Of a DNA stretch of 64,000 nucleotides, positions 1 through 12,168 are shown in pieces (the first letter of the stretch is position 1; each line of letters opens with the position of its first letter). Origin of the DNA: Ligustrum vulgare (taxonomy: Eukaryota > Streptophyta > Magnoliopsida > Lamiales > Oleaceae); NCBI GenBank assembly GCA_963555705.1, contig OY743183.1, positions 27,749,932 to 27,813,931 of the forward strand. The letters are read 5' to 3'. The translations under genes and the position numbers were made by a program. The notes below the pieces were generated by a model that saw nothing but the letters and a program-made list of their open reading frames with translations, was not told where the DNA came from and ran no database searches.

Positions 1-60
1 AGTCTTTGGGCCCATCTGGTCCTACGTGGGCTCCCATGAGTGACGTGTCAAGTTTAATTT

Positions 61-691
61 AGGCGTGGTCGTAAGAGTATGTACAAGACTAGATATAACA
101 CACACAGTGGGAGTTGTGAGTAGATATATGAACAATCCAAGTAAACATCATTGGAGGGCAGTAAAGTGGATTCTCGAATATTTGAGAGGTACTTCAGATT
201 GAGTCTTGTGCTTTAGAAAATCAATTTTGAGATAACTGGGCTATGTAGATGCGGACATGGTAGGGGATATTGATGACAAGAAGAGTACTATAGGATACGA
301 ATAACTTTGAGTGGTACAACAGTTAGTTGGGTGTCAAGATACAGAAGATAGTTGATCTTTCTACTATTGAGACTGATTATGTTTCCGTAACTGAAACTAG
401 AAAAGAAATGATATAGTTGCATCCTTTCTTGAAAGAATTGGGTCACAAGTATGGAAAGAGTATGTTGCATTGTGATAGTCGAAGTGCTATTCACTTAGCA
501 AATAATCATGTTTATCATGCAAGGACAAAGCATATACAAGTTTGTTATCATTTCATCAAGTCAACTTTGGATGATGAAATCTTAACACTTGAGAAGATTA
601 TGAGGAATCAAAATTCAACTAACATGTTGACGAAAACTGTTCTAATTGGGAAATCGAAGTATTGTGCAACTTTAATTGGACTTCTCTTTTG
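61..691 (+). pseudogene. Ty1/copia reverse transcriptase-RNase H 3' end, decayed
   Basis: This is the 3' end of a copia pol gene. The upstream part, about 61-400, reads as the C-terminal reverse transcriptase and start of RNase H only when frames are switched and stops ignored. The last part, 417-691, is one open frame containing the copia RNase H signature around HCDSRSAIHLANN, the HARTKHI motif and a terminal MLTK motif. Frameshifts and stops in the first 400 bases make it non-functional. The window begins inside the element, so gag, protease and integrase are not visible. A purine-rich tract and a probable LTR start follow directly downstream, as expected for a copia 3' end. Confidence 0.85.
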
Positions 692-744
692 AGGATTGAT
701 GAGTTGTTGCCGCTATAGAGGAGTTATTGATGGTAAATAATTCT

Positions 745-757
745 CCAAGTGGGAGAT
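745..757 (+). other. Polypurine tract of the copia remnant
   Basis: The tract CAAGTGGGAGAT lies immediately before a TGTT sequence. This is the usual copia polypurine tract and LTR-start arrangement, downstream of the RNase H end. Confidence 0.7.
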
Positions 758-1093
758 TGTTTACTTGTGGGGCCTAATTATTTGTCTAGCCAAATTAATT
801 CCGACCATAATTATTGGCAAATTAATAACTTTTTAAGAGATTGTGTTAATGTAAAATTCTATTATAGACTTGCAGTCATTGTGCGATTTGGATTTTTCAT
901 ATTCAATCTTGTAAATATGGCGCAATACTTAGGCTTTTAAACATCATTAAAATAGAAAAGAAAAGCTAGATACGATACTTGTAAGTTTTCTCTTGTAAAC
1001 ATTATTTTATTCACGTAATCTCACATTGAGACTACCATCTATAATGTTCTTGATTGTTTATAGATTGGCTATATTACCACCACAATAATTATT
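758..1093 (+). repeat. Probable 3' LTR of the copia remnant
   Basis: The LTR starts with TGTT right after the polypurine tract. The right end is uncertain; I placed it where the sequence changes character near a CCACCACA run. The 5' LTR lies outside the window, so the boundary cannot be checked by pairing the two LTRs. Confidence 0.45.
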
Positions 1094-2235
1094 CAATACA
1101 CCACAATTTTAATACTCACTTAAATAACCTTCAATAAAATGACATAAATACTCTATTTACTAATTGATATATTTATTAAAATCAGTATTTTTATTTGATA
1201 CACCGCTTCATATTTGGATCAAGAAATAAAGTTCTTAAAGTTGGATCCCTTGAATTGTAAATTTTTATCCTCATAATCCATTTTCCATCATGGGACCTCC
1301 AAGTGCTAATTCCGCATCAACAATGGAGGCCCGTCGGAATCTCCTCGCCCACCACAGCGCCATCGTCCTTTCCCGGCAATTCCCAATTGGACTAGCCAAA
1401 ATGGAATAAAACAAGAAAATTCAAGAGGGGAAGTTCCAGCTGCATCTCGACTCACCCTTTTCTTTGCATTTCTTGGTAAATTCTTGAAGTCTCCCTCTCT
1501 CACGGTGGGCTAAAATGGAGAAAGTTCGATGCCTGAGAATCGGATGAGACGCCATGTTTACAGAGGAAGATAAACCTGATGGTTCCTGTACCTATCATGA
1601 TACTCTAATTACACTTCCCTCTCTCTGTTTCTCTCTCTTTTTTATTTCCAATCCCTTTTAAAGTAGATTTATGCATTCATACATGTATTTTTTTGAAGAC
1701 TGTTTCTGTTTTTTGGGATGATGATAATGTGAATTTTTTTAACTATTTTTTCCCCCATTTTCTGGTTTTTATTATGTTAAGGTTATATGATTGTAAATTT
1801 ATTGTGGTGTATGTATTAAAAATATATTTCAAATGTGGTTGTAATAAAATTACACTTGTTTATATTCTCTTTCTTAATATTAATTGCTCCCGATAAAATA
1901 GAACGAGTATCTCATGTTGCCTCCCAAGCAGCATGCCTACGCCTTCATCGGTCCACCATTGGTGATTCCAATAGGTCAGCCCTCTTGCGAGGCATTATAA
2001 TTTATAGCACTTAAAATCTAGAGAACGTACAACTCTAATGTATCTTTTACATTGAATTGTAACAACTCTACCATATGTTGTGTTGTAGATCATATTATTT
2101 TATCATGCTATTATAGTTGGTTTAAGTACTAATTCAAACTCTTTCAATTTGAGCCTTTCGATCCATGAACTGGATTCACCTTCAAAACTACTGCAGATAA
2201 ATCATATTAGAATTGACACATAGAAATTATGCTAT
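1094..2235. other. Intergenic, no supported gene
   Basis: This is AT-rich DNA between the copia remnant and the 3' end of the chlorophyllase gene. A somewhat GC-richer patch at 1290-1520 gives a short minus-strand open frame of 65 residues with no recognisable motif, which I do not call a gene. The chlorophyllase 3' UTR should lie in the right-hand part. Confidence 0.5.
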
Positions 2236-3978
2236 CTAAATTAGAAACTCAGATTTTTGGAGCTCAACAGGAAGTTTCTCGTTTCCATCTCTAATAGCCA
2301 TCAACTCCCTCGAATTGTCTTCCAAATAAGCTTTCAAGAAAGCGATCACAATCCCCCCAACAAATCTCCTCATCGGCTCCCTCGATTCCCCGTTCTTGCA
2401 CAAACAATGCGTCGTCCTCCCTCGAATCCCTTTTGTCTCATCGTCCAGCATATCAAGATGGCCATAATCCTTCACAACGAAATGAAAAGCAAGTTTTCGA
2501 CATTCGTTAAAGAAGTCTTGATGATTCACTCCTATAGGAGCACAAGGAGGGAAAAGAGGATTTCTTTTCATTTCTCCCAATCCCGAACCTATAACCATTA
2601 CCGCCATGTCAAGATCGAAGGAATGGGGTACGTAAGTTAGTACCGGAGGGGGCGTTTGTTTTCCCTTATCCATTCCATCGACAGGATCAATGCCGATCAA
2701 GGCTGAGAATCTCAAAGAACTGACTTGCTTTCTCAGAGCTAGAGCGAAAGCGACTTTCCCTCCTCGACTGTGCCCAGCAAGTCCCAGCTTTGTCAAGTCT
2801 GGTCGAACGTGAGTTGGCAGAAAATGGTACAGTCCTCCTGTTAACCAATTCGTTATATCGGCAGTGATCTTGATTTCTTCGTTTGCATCAGGTCCTGTCA
2901 CGCTGTATAACTGGTAGAGCAAAACGAATTTTATTTGTCATGCATCTGAAACACAAATAACCTTCATAAATAGGTTAAATTTCAACTAGGACAGAAAAAT
3001 TTGGACCCTAAATTTTCTTCTGTAGTTTCTATTATCAGATTTCAATGACTCGGAAAAATAATGTTAGTCAGATTAGTTTGTAATAACTGATTAAAGTCAT
3101 CGTTCTCTCAATTTATCCTCAATCTGTGTCTCTGCCACTTGGTATTATATGTATATATATATATATATATATTATTCCATAAGCTAATTCCTCATATTTT
3201 ATTGTATTTTGGCTCCTCCTGAGGGGTTTGTCCGCTTTGTCATCCTTGCTGTTACATCTAGCATAATTCATTATTATAATCGAATTATGCTCCTTTGTCC
3301 ACCTCATTCTACTACGTCCGTTGCCCCTCTCATGGATGAATGTGGGACAGGCCACAGAATTAGCGGGCCCACCCCCACCCCACTCCACTGGTAGAATAAA
3401 ATTTGTAAAATAACATGACTCATTATAACCTCTTAAGCATCTATATACATTCATACTAGAATCTTTATCTATGACATTTTGTCCATAATTAAGTACCATA
3501 ATAATTCAGCAACACAACTGATAATGGATAACGAGAAAACAGAAAGATCAAATTTTAATTACCGCAAAACTACAAAACAAATATAGCATATAATAAAAAA
3601 AAACTCGTAATTCCCTCTTACTGAAACAATAAAAATCATTTGACAAAATCTTCTTGAAAAATAAATAAATAAGCTGAAGAACCTAACCTGGGGTGCAACG
3701 ACAATGAACCCATGTGAAGAAATATGTTGAATAAGCTGAGAATAAAAAGAGTTATAGAGAAGGTAACCATGGAGGAGTATGAGTACTGGGAAAGTTCCTG
3801 ATTCTGTTGGCGTCCCAATTAAAAGTGGCTTTGGAGGAAAACTGACTGAACCACTGCTATTGCATGTTTTAGGCTCAATTTTAATCAGCTTAATTAAATG
3901 ATTTCCAATATCAAAAGCATTACTAGAGGAGGAGGAGGAAGAAGAAGAAAAGGTGGGAGTTGTAGATGAAGAATTCAT
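2236..3978 (-). CDS. CLH: Chlorophyllase, two exons
   Basis: The product removes the phytol tail from chlorophyll, giving chlorophyllide. Exon 1 is 3688-3978 (97 codons, ATG at 3976-3978) and exon 2 is 2236-2910. The intron, 2911-3687, has GT (GTTAGG) and AG (CTACCAG) ends and is phase 0, giving 321 residues, the usual length of the family. The serine-hydrolase motif GHSRGG carries Ser145. The probable partners are Asp172 in GIDPVDG and His248 in YGHLDMLDD, the arrangement of the chlorophyllase triad. The lipase-like oxyanion region LLHGY is in exon 1. The N-terminus is a serine-rich stretch rather than an obvious transit peptide, so location (plastid, vacuole or ER) is open. No frameshift or premature stop is seen, so it looks intact. 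The intron contains a short (TA)n run near 3150-3171. Confidence 0.95.
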
Positions 3979-4390
3979 GATGAATTCAATTGCTCAAGCT
4001 CTTGTGTGTATTTCTTGTTTCTGAAGGATAGAGGTTTCACTCTTACTAGTGGCCTATAATGTATTATCCCACTGTGTGTTGTACTCTGGTATCTACCTCT
4101 TATGTTTTTGCCTTTTCAGTGGGAAAGCAAGAAATTTGTAAGCAGATATTTTCATAGTATTTCACTTCTCTTAAATGGATATTTTCTTTTATACCAATAA
4201 AATATGGACACAACGCCAATTTTACACCTCAAATATTTTTTCTTTTTTTTAACAACAAATTCCTTATTGGCTGTTAAACATTATCAGTTAATCCTCTCCT
4301 TTGATGTTAATTGATTTGGCATTGTCGGCTATACTCAAGCTTTTCATCTCTTGGAACCCAAAAAAATCTCTAATGATAAACTCATTATTG
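3979..4390. other. Upstream region of chlorophyllase
   Basis: This should contain the chlorophyllase 5' UTR and promoter, reading leftward. I see no unambiguous TATA box or regulatory motif. Confidence 0.4.
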
Positions 4391-4417
4391 GGATTTATGT
4401 CCAAAAGTGTTAAGCGT

Positions 4418-4565
4418 TCGTTTAATAATACTGTAGTGATTTATAAATTAATTTATTTATGATTTTGAGGTAAAATGTGTGGTTGGAAAGTTGAGAGAGA
4501 AAATTTGAATGATTAAAAAGTGGTATGAGAAATTGTGTGGTTTATAAACCGTTTACCAAACTAAT
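4418..4565. repeat. Dispersed MITE-like repeat, copy A
   Basis: This segment begins with GTTCGTTTAATAATACTGTA and includes the phrase GATTTTGAGGTAAAATGTGTGG. A closely similar segment lies at about 60330-60475, and related phrases recur near 53975, 54820, 55060 and 61980. It has the AT-rich, non-coding character of a MITE. Exact ends were not resolved. Confidence 0.5.
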
Positions 4566-4979
4566 GTAATAAACGATTATTTATATTTAATATAATATTT
4601 GATGTTTATTTAAATTTGCAATTCATTATTATATGTAAGCTGTAACGAAGGGCCATCGATTATTTTAAAGACATTACAATATTAGTACTTTCGAAGTATA
4701 GAAAATTAATATTATATTTTAATCGAGAATAATTTAGTCCTAAACCTTGAATAAAGATTAGCACTTTATTTTGCCCTTGTTTGAGCCCCATTTTATGGAA
4801 AAAGTTTGTGAATAATATGGTTTTGAATAGTATTTTTGGAAGAATGTGTGATTAAAAATGTTTGAAAAGTCAAAAATGACATGCTTGACTCAGATAGATG
4901 GTTGATATTAAATGTTGAATAAATATGATTTTGAAAAAATGGGAGCCAATCAGTAGGTCTATTGAGTTTCATTTGATTA

Positions 4980-5690
4980 TTAATCTAATTATTCAGAATG
5001 GGTGATTTATCTTAATCCTTGCGACTAGTTGAGTCGTGAATAATAACATTGGATATGCTTCGGGATAAGTACATTGGACTGGACCATCGTGAAATTAATT
5101 CTTTAGCGACCGTGCTTAGGAATTGAGATTTCACATCACTATTATATGGATTGTCTTAATCTATCTTGGATAGTATTTATTATGTAACAATCTTTAGAGA
5201 CTTTGATATACTATAAGTAAGATCATTCATTTATATAATCAATAACTTTGTATGTTGGGAACCAAAGGAAAGTAAATTAATAAAGAACGTATTGCAAGAG
5301 GAATCCGTTGCTCTAACTGTGGAGTTAGGGAGATCGCTTAAATATTCTAAATGCAAGTATGATTTCAGGAAACTAAGCTTAGTATTTAACATTCGATGTT
5401 AAATAAAAATCATAACAATAAGAATATTGATTTAACCAAAGTGAATAATTAATTAGGTGAAACGGTTAATTGTATGTTTAATTAATTATCGATCTCTATC
5501 GGGGACAAACTATTAGATTAATAAGTCGAGAGGATAAATAATTATGGAAAATACATATATATTGCCTCTATGATTATTTTATATATTTAGGAGTTGCAAT
5601 AATTCATCTATAGTGGTATGAGCGAATTATTAGATAATTAAATTGGATGGTTATTAATTGTCGTAACTGAATTTAATTATTAGGATCCCA
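4980..5690. other. Possible decayed non-coding LTR element
   Basis: This stretch has no open frame but a less AT-biased, structured composition, with phrases reminiscent of plant TRIM or LTR-retrotransposon ends, such as a TTGGGATTTATGTCC phrase just upstream at about 4387. I could not find a matching pair of LTRs or a target duplication. Treat it as an uncertain call. Confidence 0.25.
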
Positions 5691-5694
5691 TATA

Positions 5695-6420
5695 TATATA
5701 TATACTACTTCTAAAAGTTTCTTAAAGGGAGAAACTTTTTTGGACGATAATATCCTCAACAATAATTTACAATTTCTTATTTGTCCTTTCAATTAATTTT
5801 ATTTTAATTAATAATTATTATAATTAATGTAATATTTTATAATTTAATGATGGTCGTTGTCTCTTAAAATTTTATTTATTTATATTTATATTTATACTAC
5901 TTTTAAAATAACTTGAAAGGAGAAATACTTTGTATCATGATACTCTCGAAAATAATTTATAATTACTTATTTATCCTTCAATTGATTTTATTTTAATTAT
6001 AGCATTTTATAATTAAAAATAAATTTTTTAATTTAACGATGGTCGTTGTTTCTTCAAATTTCATTGATCTATATTTATATCTATACTACTTTTGAAATAA
6101 CTCGAATGGAGAAATATTTTGTATCATAATTCTCTCGAAAATAATTTATAATTTCTTATTTATCCTTCAATTAAATTTATTTTAAATATAACATTTTATA
6201 ATTAAAAATTAATTTTTTTAATTTAATGATGGTCGTTATCTCTTCAAATTTCATTAGTCTATATTTATATCTATACTACTTCAAAAATAACTTGAATAGA
6301 GAAATATTTTGGTTCATAATACTCTCAAAAATAATTTATAATTTCTTATTTATCCTTCAATTAAGTTTACTTAAATTATAGCGTTTTATAATTAAAAATA
6401 AATTTTATATTTATTTACGC
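5695..6420 (+). repeat. Four tandem copies of a ~190-bp AT-rich unit
   Basis: Each unit begins with a phrase like CTATACTACTTTTGAAATAA, followed by GGAGAAATATTTTG, a CTCGAAAATAATTTATAATT block, and then AATTTAATGATGGTCGTTGT. Starts are near 5701, 5893, 6083 and 6271. Divergence between units is moderate. The same unit recurs as two copies at about 60500-60900, so it belongs to a dispersed family. The TCTATACTAC start recalls some plant Helitron 5' ends, but no convincing Helitron 3' end was found. Confidence 0.75.
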
Positions 6421-7210
6421 ATGTAATGGTTCTGTTTTATAAAGAAAATAATGTTACTAATAAATATTGACCACCAAATATTTTACTAATATATCACTTT
6501 CAAATGTGATATCATTTTCTTATTTATTATTAATTTATTCCAAATTCGTTTATATTTTTACCAAATGTCACAATCTACATATTTATATTTAGTGATTTTC
6601 AAGAGATATTGAGGCTCATGAGATTTTTTATTAGTATATATAACTTATTGTTTTAGCAGCTAAGATAGTTGAATGTGAAAGAATTAAACAATAATATTTT
6701 TATTCACTTAGCAATTTTTACGTTAGCGCACCTCGTAAGCTCCTTTTTCTATATTTGAGACCGAATATAAGACATGTTCGCTGACCTGTTATGAGTTCAT
6801 AATAATTTGATGATTTTTTACTTTAAAAGTTGCTCGCTATTAGTGACTAGTGACGTATGTTCACACATAAAAGCATCTTCAATCGTTATATATGATAAAT
6901 CTTTTTAGTGTTTTACATCTTCAAAGTCATCAGAATGATCTTCAATGGTGGAATGCAAAGTGAATGTATTTTAGATCTTCGGCCAAAAATGTAAATTTAG
7001 ATGTAAATCTGTTTCTTTTACATCTTCAAATGGAATAAAATGAACCCAAAAAATAGCTATTAATCCATAAAATCTTGATGTGAGGTATATAATTTAAATA
7101 TTTATTGTATTAATTTACATTACAATTTAAAGTTTTTTATATTAATTTGCACATTCTTTTATTTTTTAATACTTTTTTCTTTACCAAATTTTGAATTTTT
7201 TAGATCAATT

Positions 7211-7218
<8 letters not shown>
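6421..7218. other. AT-rich intergenic DNA
   Basis: No gene is seen. The part at 6460-6620 resembles 61400-61530 and probably continues the dispersed repeat family. A GCATCTTCAATCG sequence near 6870 resembles one end of a small PIF/Harbinger-type MITE, but a partner end was not found. Confidence 0.4.

Positions 7219-7272
<54 letters not shown>
7219..7272. repeat. (TA)n microsatellite
   Basis: An uninterrupted AT dinucleotide run of about 54 bases. Confidence 0.95.
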
Positions 7273-7274
<2 letters not shown>

Positions 7275-8594
7275 TAACATAAAAAAAATAAAAATAAAAA
7301 GATTAAGATAAAAATTACGGGCTAATTTTTTTTTTTTGCAAAAAGTGAATTTAATTACATTTATCTATTGAAACAAAATTTTGATTTAGATCCATTGAGA
7401 TACTAACAAACTCAAGATAATATCAATAGGTCGATCAATTTTCTTGCCATGGTCATCTTGAAAGTGTATATTGTGATTTCCATTTTGGAAAAGATGAATA
7501 AAGCACTGTCTCCCAAGATGAGCCTGGTACGGCTTGTATTGGGCAAGAGGGGTAAACTGCCTTTGCACTGGTTTCCTAGAAAATAAAGAGAGAAGTTCCA
7601 TAACTACAAATGGTTATGGAAGGAGATGTTTAAACGAAGGGATATCCCCAACATGGAATTTGATAGGTTTTTGAATTTTATTATAGTCCACGTATCTTCA
7701 ATTTGAAATTTTATGGAATCCATCAAAATTCAAAGTCCTTAACATGGATTTGTGATGAATTTTAAACAAAAATTATGAAGATAGAATTCTTCAACAAATC
7801 CAACCCGATCCCTCAGAATTCGAATTACACGCCTTCCATTCAATACGGTATTACTCTACATTCATCCATTTATTATTCTTTACATATAGTTCCTTCCAAA
7901 CTAAGCCTGCAGGTCACCGCCTCTTCAGGCCAAAATTCTGTGTGTTATCAAAGATTTTCTGATTTATATTTTTGAATCTACAGCGTGATATTTTGTGTCG
8001 TACCAAGATGAATAAGATTTTCAGAATTGCTTGATAGTAGAAGCCTAGCCCAGTTTGGCACCAATGTTTGAAAACTCATTTATGTTACCTACAATTTTTA
8101 TCAACTTTTCATTTACACATTTCATCAATTTTTAGCAAAAAAAAAAAAAAAAAAAATTAGCAAGACCAAACAAGGACTTATACTAGAATAATGACTGTTA
8201 TAAAGCATTAAAGTTAATGTCCATTCCAAGAACATATATCTAGCTTTATACATGAAATTGTTTATAATAAATTTGATGATAAAATGGTAAAGACCTTTAT
8301 TATTTATGTTCTGCTAGACCTGAAAGGGGGAGCAGGACAAGCACAAGTCTCCTCTAATGTTTCTTATGTAAATTATCTTTTTGTTTCAATTATAGTAGGT
8401 AGCATTGAATTTTTATTTTTTAATTAATGACATAGGTCCAATATTTTTGCTTCTTTTTATTTTTATTTTTTTATGATAACTTAAACAAATTATGTTAATT
8501 TATTTTTACTTTGTCTCAAGTTCATGTTCAACTTACAAAAAAATAATAATAAATAAATTACCGAACAAGAGATAAAAGTAGATGAAAAAATCCC

Positions 8595-8637
<43 letters not shown>

Positions 8638-8734
8638 TTGAGGACACATTCAACAATTTTCACCAAAAATCTAATAAAGTTCACTAAAATTCGTGGAATA
8701 GAATTCTAATATAGAATGTGGGATTTTTTATGGA
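7273..8734. other. AT-rich intergenic DNA with poly-A runs
   Basis: Poly-A tracts lie at about 8139-8157 and 8595-8631. Short open frames at 7386-7601 (-) and 7775-7975 (+) have no recognisable domain or gene context and are not called. Confidence 0.5.
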
Positions 8735-8735
8735 A

Positions 8736-8908
8736 AAATAATGATATATATCTCAAGATTGAGATAAATCTTAACCCAGTGACACTCTTTCATTGAAAAT
8801 TGAAGATGTGACTTGTGCATGTGCACATGGGCACTTCCTCATTCTTCAATGAATGTATGTCAATTTAGTTGAGATTGATCAACCTTAAGATAAATAACAT
8901 TACTGTTT
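8736..8908. mobile_element. Foldback MITE of about 170 bp
   Basis: The segment is nearly palindromic. The left arm has TATCTCAAGATTGAGATAAA and TTCATTGAAAATTGAAGA. The right arm carries inverted counterparts including TTCTTCAATGAATG and TTGAGATTGATCAACCTTAA. The arms meet near GTGCATGTGCACATGGGCAC. There is no coding capacity. The superfamily is unclear because the target duplication could not be fixed. Confidence 0.55.
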
Positions 8909-9256
8909 ATGAAATTCTATTAAAATTCATCAATCTAAAAAATTTCAATAAATTTCATATTGGGAACACCCTTGGAAAGGAAACGTTTAAAATCATTTTC
9001 TAGTTAACTGAAAAAACGTTAGGTTTGTTAAAAAAAAAAAACGCGTTAGGTCCGTAAGCCGTTCAATTGTACGACTCCTTTTTACATCAGAATTCCTCCT
9101 TTTTCGGTTTACTTCAATAAAAAAACCGTAATCCATCCGTTCATCCTTTGGTAGAAATTAGATTATTTTTTCCCCCATTCCATATTTCCATTGACTTCCC
9201 AATAATCAAGAATTCAATTGAAATCCCTTCTCTGCAGACAAATATTGTTGAATAAA

Positions 9257-11527
9257 ATGTCTTTTTACGGTTCAAAGAATAATGTTGATCTCGAGGCAGG
9301 CAATGGCCAACTCTACCCGGGCATGCAAGAACATCCGCAATTGCGATGGGCTTTCATACGTAAAGTTTATTCCATCCTTTGCGTACAGTTGCTTATAACT
9401 TTTGGGGTTGCTCTTGGCATGTTTTTCATCCCTCCGGTTCGAGAATTTATGCATTCAAAAAATGGACTCTACACCATGATCGCTCTCATTGTTGTTACCT
9501 TCATATGTAAGTAAATTTTAATTCTTCTTGAGTGATCCGTGAATATTCCCGTTTCTCAGTTTAACATAATTTATTTTTATTCATTGTATATTGCATATGA
9601 ATGCTAGACACCAAATGTCACGATAATTTTCTCGATTTGTTTACGCATAGTTTTTTGTTGTCAATTTTATTCATATATGTGGTTTGGCTAATTAACCTAA
9701 TTGCAAAACGGCTGTGCTAAATGTACTTCACCACAAACGGATAGATATGTATTCAAATAATGTGATTTGTAATAGTTAATTTTTATAGAATGAATGCTTA
9801 AAAAGTAGGAAATTTTTTTTGGGTTTATGTACAGATTATTTTATTGATAGAATATGTAATTGAAATGAGTTTAAAATAATAATAATAATAATAATTAATC
9901 AATCAAAATTTCTTCAACCAGCCTCTGTTTGATTTTCATTAAATTTTTCTCATTTTTCTACAGTATTCAATCTCAACCATCCATCAAAAGTCAAGCCCAC
10001 AATTTTTTACTTTTCAACCAAATCTCAACCATCATTTCTTCTACAAATCACTATTCATTTCAAAAAAACTTATTTTAAACAATACCAAACACACTCAAAT
10101 AACTAATAATAATAATAATATAATAATAATAATAATAATAATACATCTCCACTTTATTCTTAACGCCTCACTGATAAACTTATGTAATTCCATTGCCAAA
10201 TACCAGTCGGGGGCACCAGAAAGTTCATAAAACTTTCCACTCGTCATGTGACGGGTGAGGAGTGGCTGTCAGCCCAATAAGGGAGAGACACTTGCCCACA
10301 GTGGTACCGGAGGCACCATAAAACTTCTCACCCGTCATGTGATCGGTGGAGAGTGACTGTCAACTCAATAAGAGAAGACACTTGCCCACAGTAAGTACCA
10401 TAAGGTGCTCACTGTGGACAACATATAATTTCTATTTCCCAATATCCATCTTAGCATCATTTTCCACAAGTACATGTATTTTGGATGACAAAGGGATGGA
10501 CGATTGTAGAGTAAATAGGCACATATCGAGTCGTATATGATCTACTGCATTTTTGCGTCTTCTTGAATAGGGCACTGTGGTTTGTAGCACTTTCCCTTGA
10601 TGGCATTGGTATCCTCCATTTTTGTTTAATACTTAGACCCTATTTGATACGACTAGAATTTTAGATTTTAATCTAAGTTAAAGTCAACATTTAATCTTAA
10701 TCGTACATTTTATAAGACTCACAACTTTTCAATAACTCATCTCACCTGCTTTTATCAAAATCTACTGAAAATATAATTTTTATCTATACCAAACTGACAG
10801 GGGCTTAATAATAATGTGCATGTTAATTTTATGAAGTTTATCTGTTGAATTGAATAAAGCTAAATCCCATCCAAAAAGGTATTTGGAATGTAATTAATGA
10901 ATAATGAAGTGGAAGGGTAGACAGAAACTTGTTTAGTATTGATGAATCGATTCTTGAATGATCTGTGCAGTGTGCATATTAATGCATTACGTCAGGAAGC
11001 GTCATCCATGGAACTATGTTGTCATGTTTCTCTTCACCTTTGCAATGGCATTTATGATTGGAGCAGTTTGCAATCAGAAGAAAGGTATAATTCTTGTATA
11101 CACATACATAATATTACTGTGTTAAATTAAAAGAAGAAAGGCATACATAATATAGATATGGGCAGGTGAAACGGTGTTGTTGGCTGCTGGTCTAACACTT
11201 TTAGTCACTGTTGCCCTCACTCTCTACACATTCTGGGGTGCAAAAAGAGGCCAAGACTTCAGTTTTCTGGGTCCATTTTTACTTTGTGGATTGCTCTTGC
11301 TCTTGGCATTTACTCTTATTCGGATCCTTTTCCCTATGGGAAGAATGGGAGAGCTGGTTATAGGTTGCATTGGAGCACTCGTGTTCTCGGGTTTTATAAT
11401 ATACGATACAAACAATCTGATCAAGCGTTTCGACTATGATGAGTACATTGAAGCAGCGTCTTCTCTCTTCCTCGACATATTAAACCTCTTCATGTATATT
11501 CTCAGGATTTTGAATGGTGATGAATAA
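9257..11527 (+). CDS. LFG: LIFEGUARD / BAX-inhibitor-1-like membrane protein, three exons
   Basis: The product belongs to the TMBIM (BI-1/LFG) family of multi-pass membrane proteins that modulate cell death and calcium leak at the ER and other endomembranes. Exons are 9257-9506, 10971-11084 and 11166-11527; all introns are GT-AG and the reading frame joins exactly, giving 241 residues. The N-terminus has the plant LFG hallmarks VDLEAG, LYPGM and LRWAFIRKVYSIL. Exon 3 has TFWGAKRGQDFSFLGPF, YDTNNLIKRF and YDEY. Aspartates in YDTNN and FLDILNLF match the positions of the family's pH-sensing pair. About seven hydrophobic segments are visible. The Met at 9257 was preferred over an in-frame Met 13 codons upstream (9218) because LFG proteins usually begin just before the acidic VDLEAG region. 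No break is seen. Confidence 0.93.
9869..10142. repeat. Two (AAT)n runs in LFG intron 1
   Basis: AAT trinucleotide runs occur at about 9877-9894 and 10107-10142. Between them, 9899-10100 is AT-rich and MITE-like. Confidence 0.7.
10204..10395 (+). repeat. Imperfect tandem duplication in LFG intron 1
   Basis: Two copies of a unit of roughly 110 bp occur in tandem. Each contains GGCACCA, a CGTCATGTGA phrase, GTGGCTGTCAGCCCAATAAG or its variant, and AGACACTTGCCCACAGT. It is much more GC-rich than the surrounding intron, suggesting an inserted element or fragment of unknown origin. Confidence 0.7.
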
Positions 11528-12168
11528 GAAACAGATCACACCATCCCTCCCACCGCCACCTAGCTCTCTTACTTGTTATCAACCTTACTAACGATCAGAT
11601 AATTTAGATGGATGGACAAAACTTTTGGTTTTTACTATTTTATGTATCCACTTCTCTCTTTTTTTGAGTTCAAAAAAAGTTTGACCAATAGTTCACATAA
11701 AGTGGTAGTTACAAACCTCAGTATATTTGGTAAATGTGATTTTTCCAAGTTTTTATCATTTTTTTATTTTTTGATTAATGTGTAATTTAAAAATATTTGA
11801 AAAATTATTTGATTAAAAATAAATAGTTGATATTGAAGTGAAAAAAATCACAACATAATAATATCCAACAAATCGCATATTCCATGGGAATTCCCACATT
11901 CTTTTTGACCAAAACCTACTCCAAGATCCTCCTTTTTCTTTCTGAAAAAAGAACAAAATACTGGGCTCACATGGCTTTATTGCTTTTCCTTCACTTCACT
12001 TTACTTTTCAACCATTCACAAGAAGCAATTTGGATAAACTTTTTGTTCAATTTTCCTTTTTACATTAACACGAGAACGAACAAACCAATCCAACCCATAT
12101 TTTAAAATAGCAAGGTTAGTTCTATATTTTTGGCGTCTAACAATAGTTTTACAGAGGAAATTCAGGTT
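11528..12168. other. Convergent intergenic region
   Basis: The LFG gene (+) and the FORKED-like gene (-) point towards each other here, so both 3' UTRs and poly-A sites should lie within these 641 bases. No separate gene is supported. Confidence 0.6.

Noticed and set aside
1306..1503. 65-residue minus-strand open frame in a GC-richer patch
   Set aside because: No recognisable motif, no splice partner or gene context; length is within chance expectation.
3119..3499. 126-residue minus-strand open frame
   Set aside because: It lies wholly inside the chlorophyllase intron and contains a TA-repeat-derived Tyr/Ile run.
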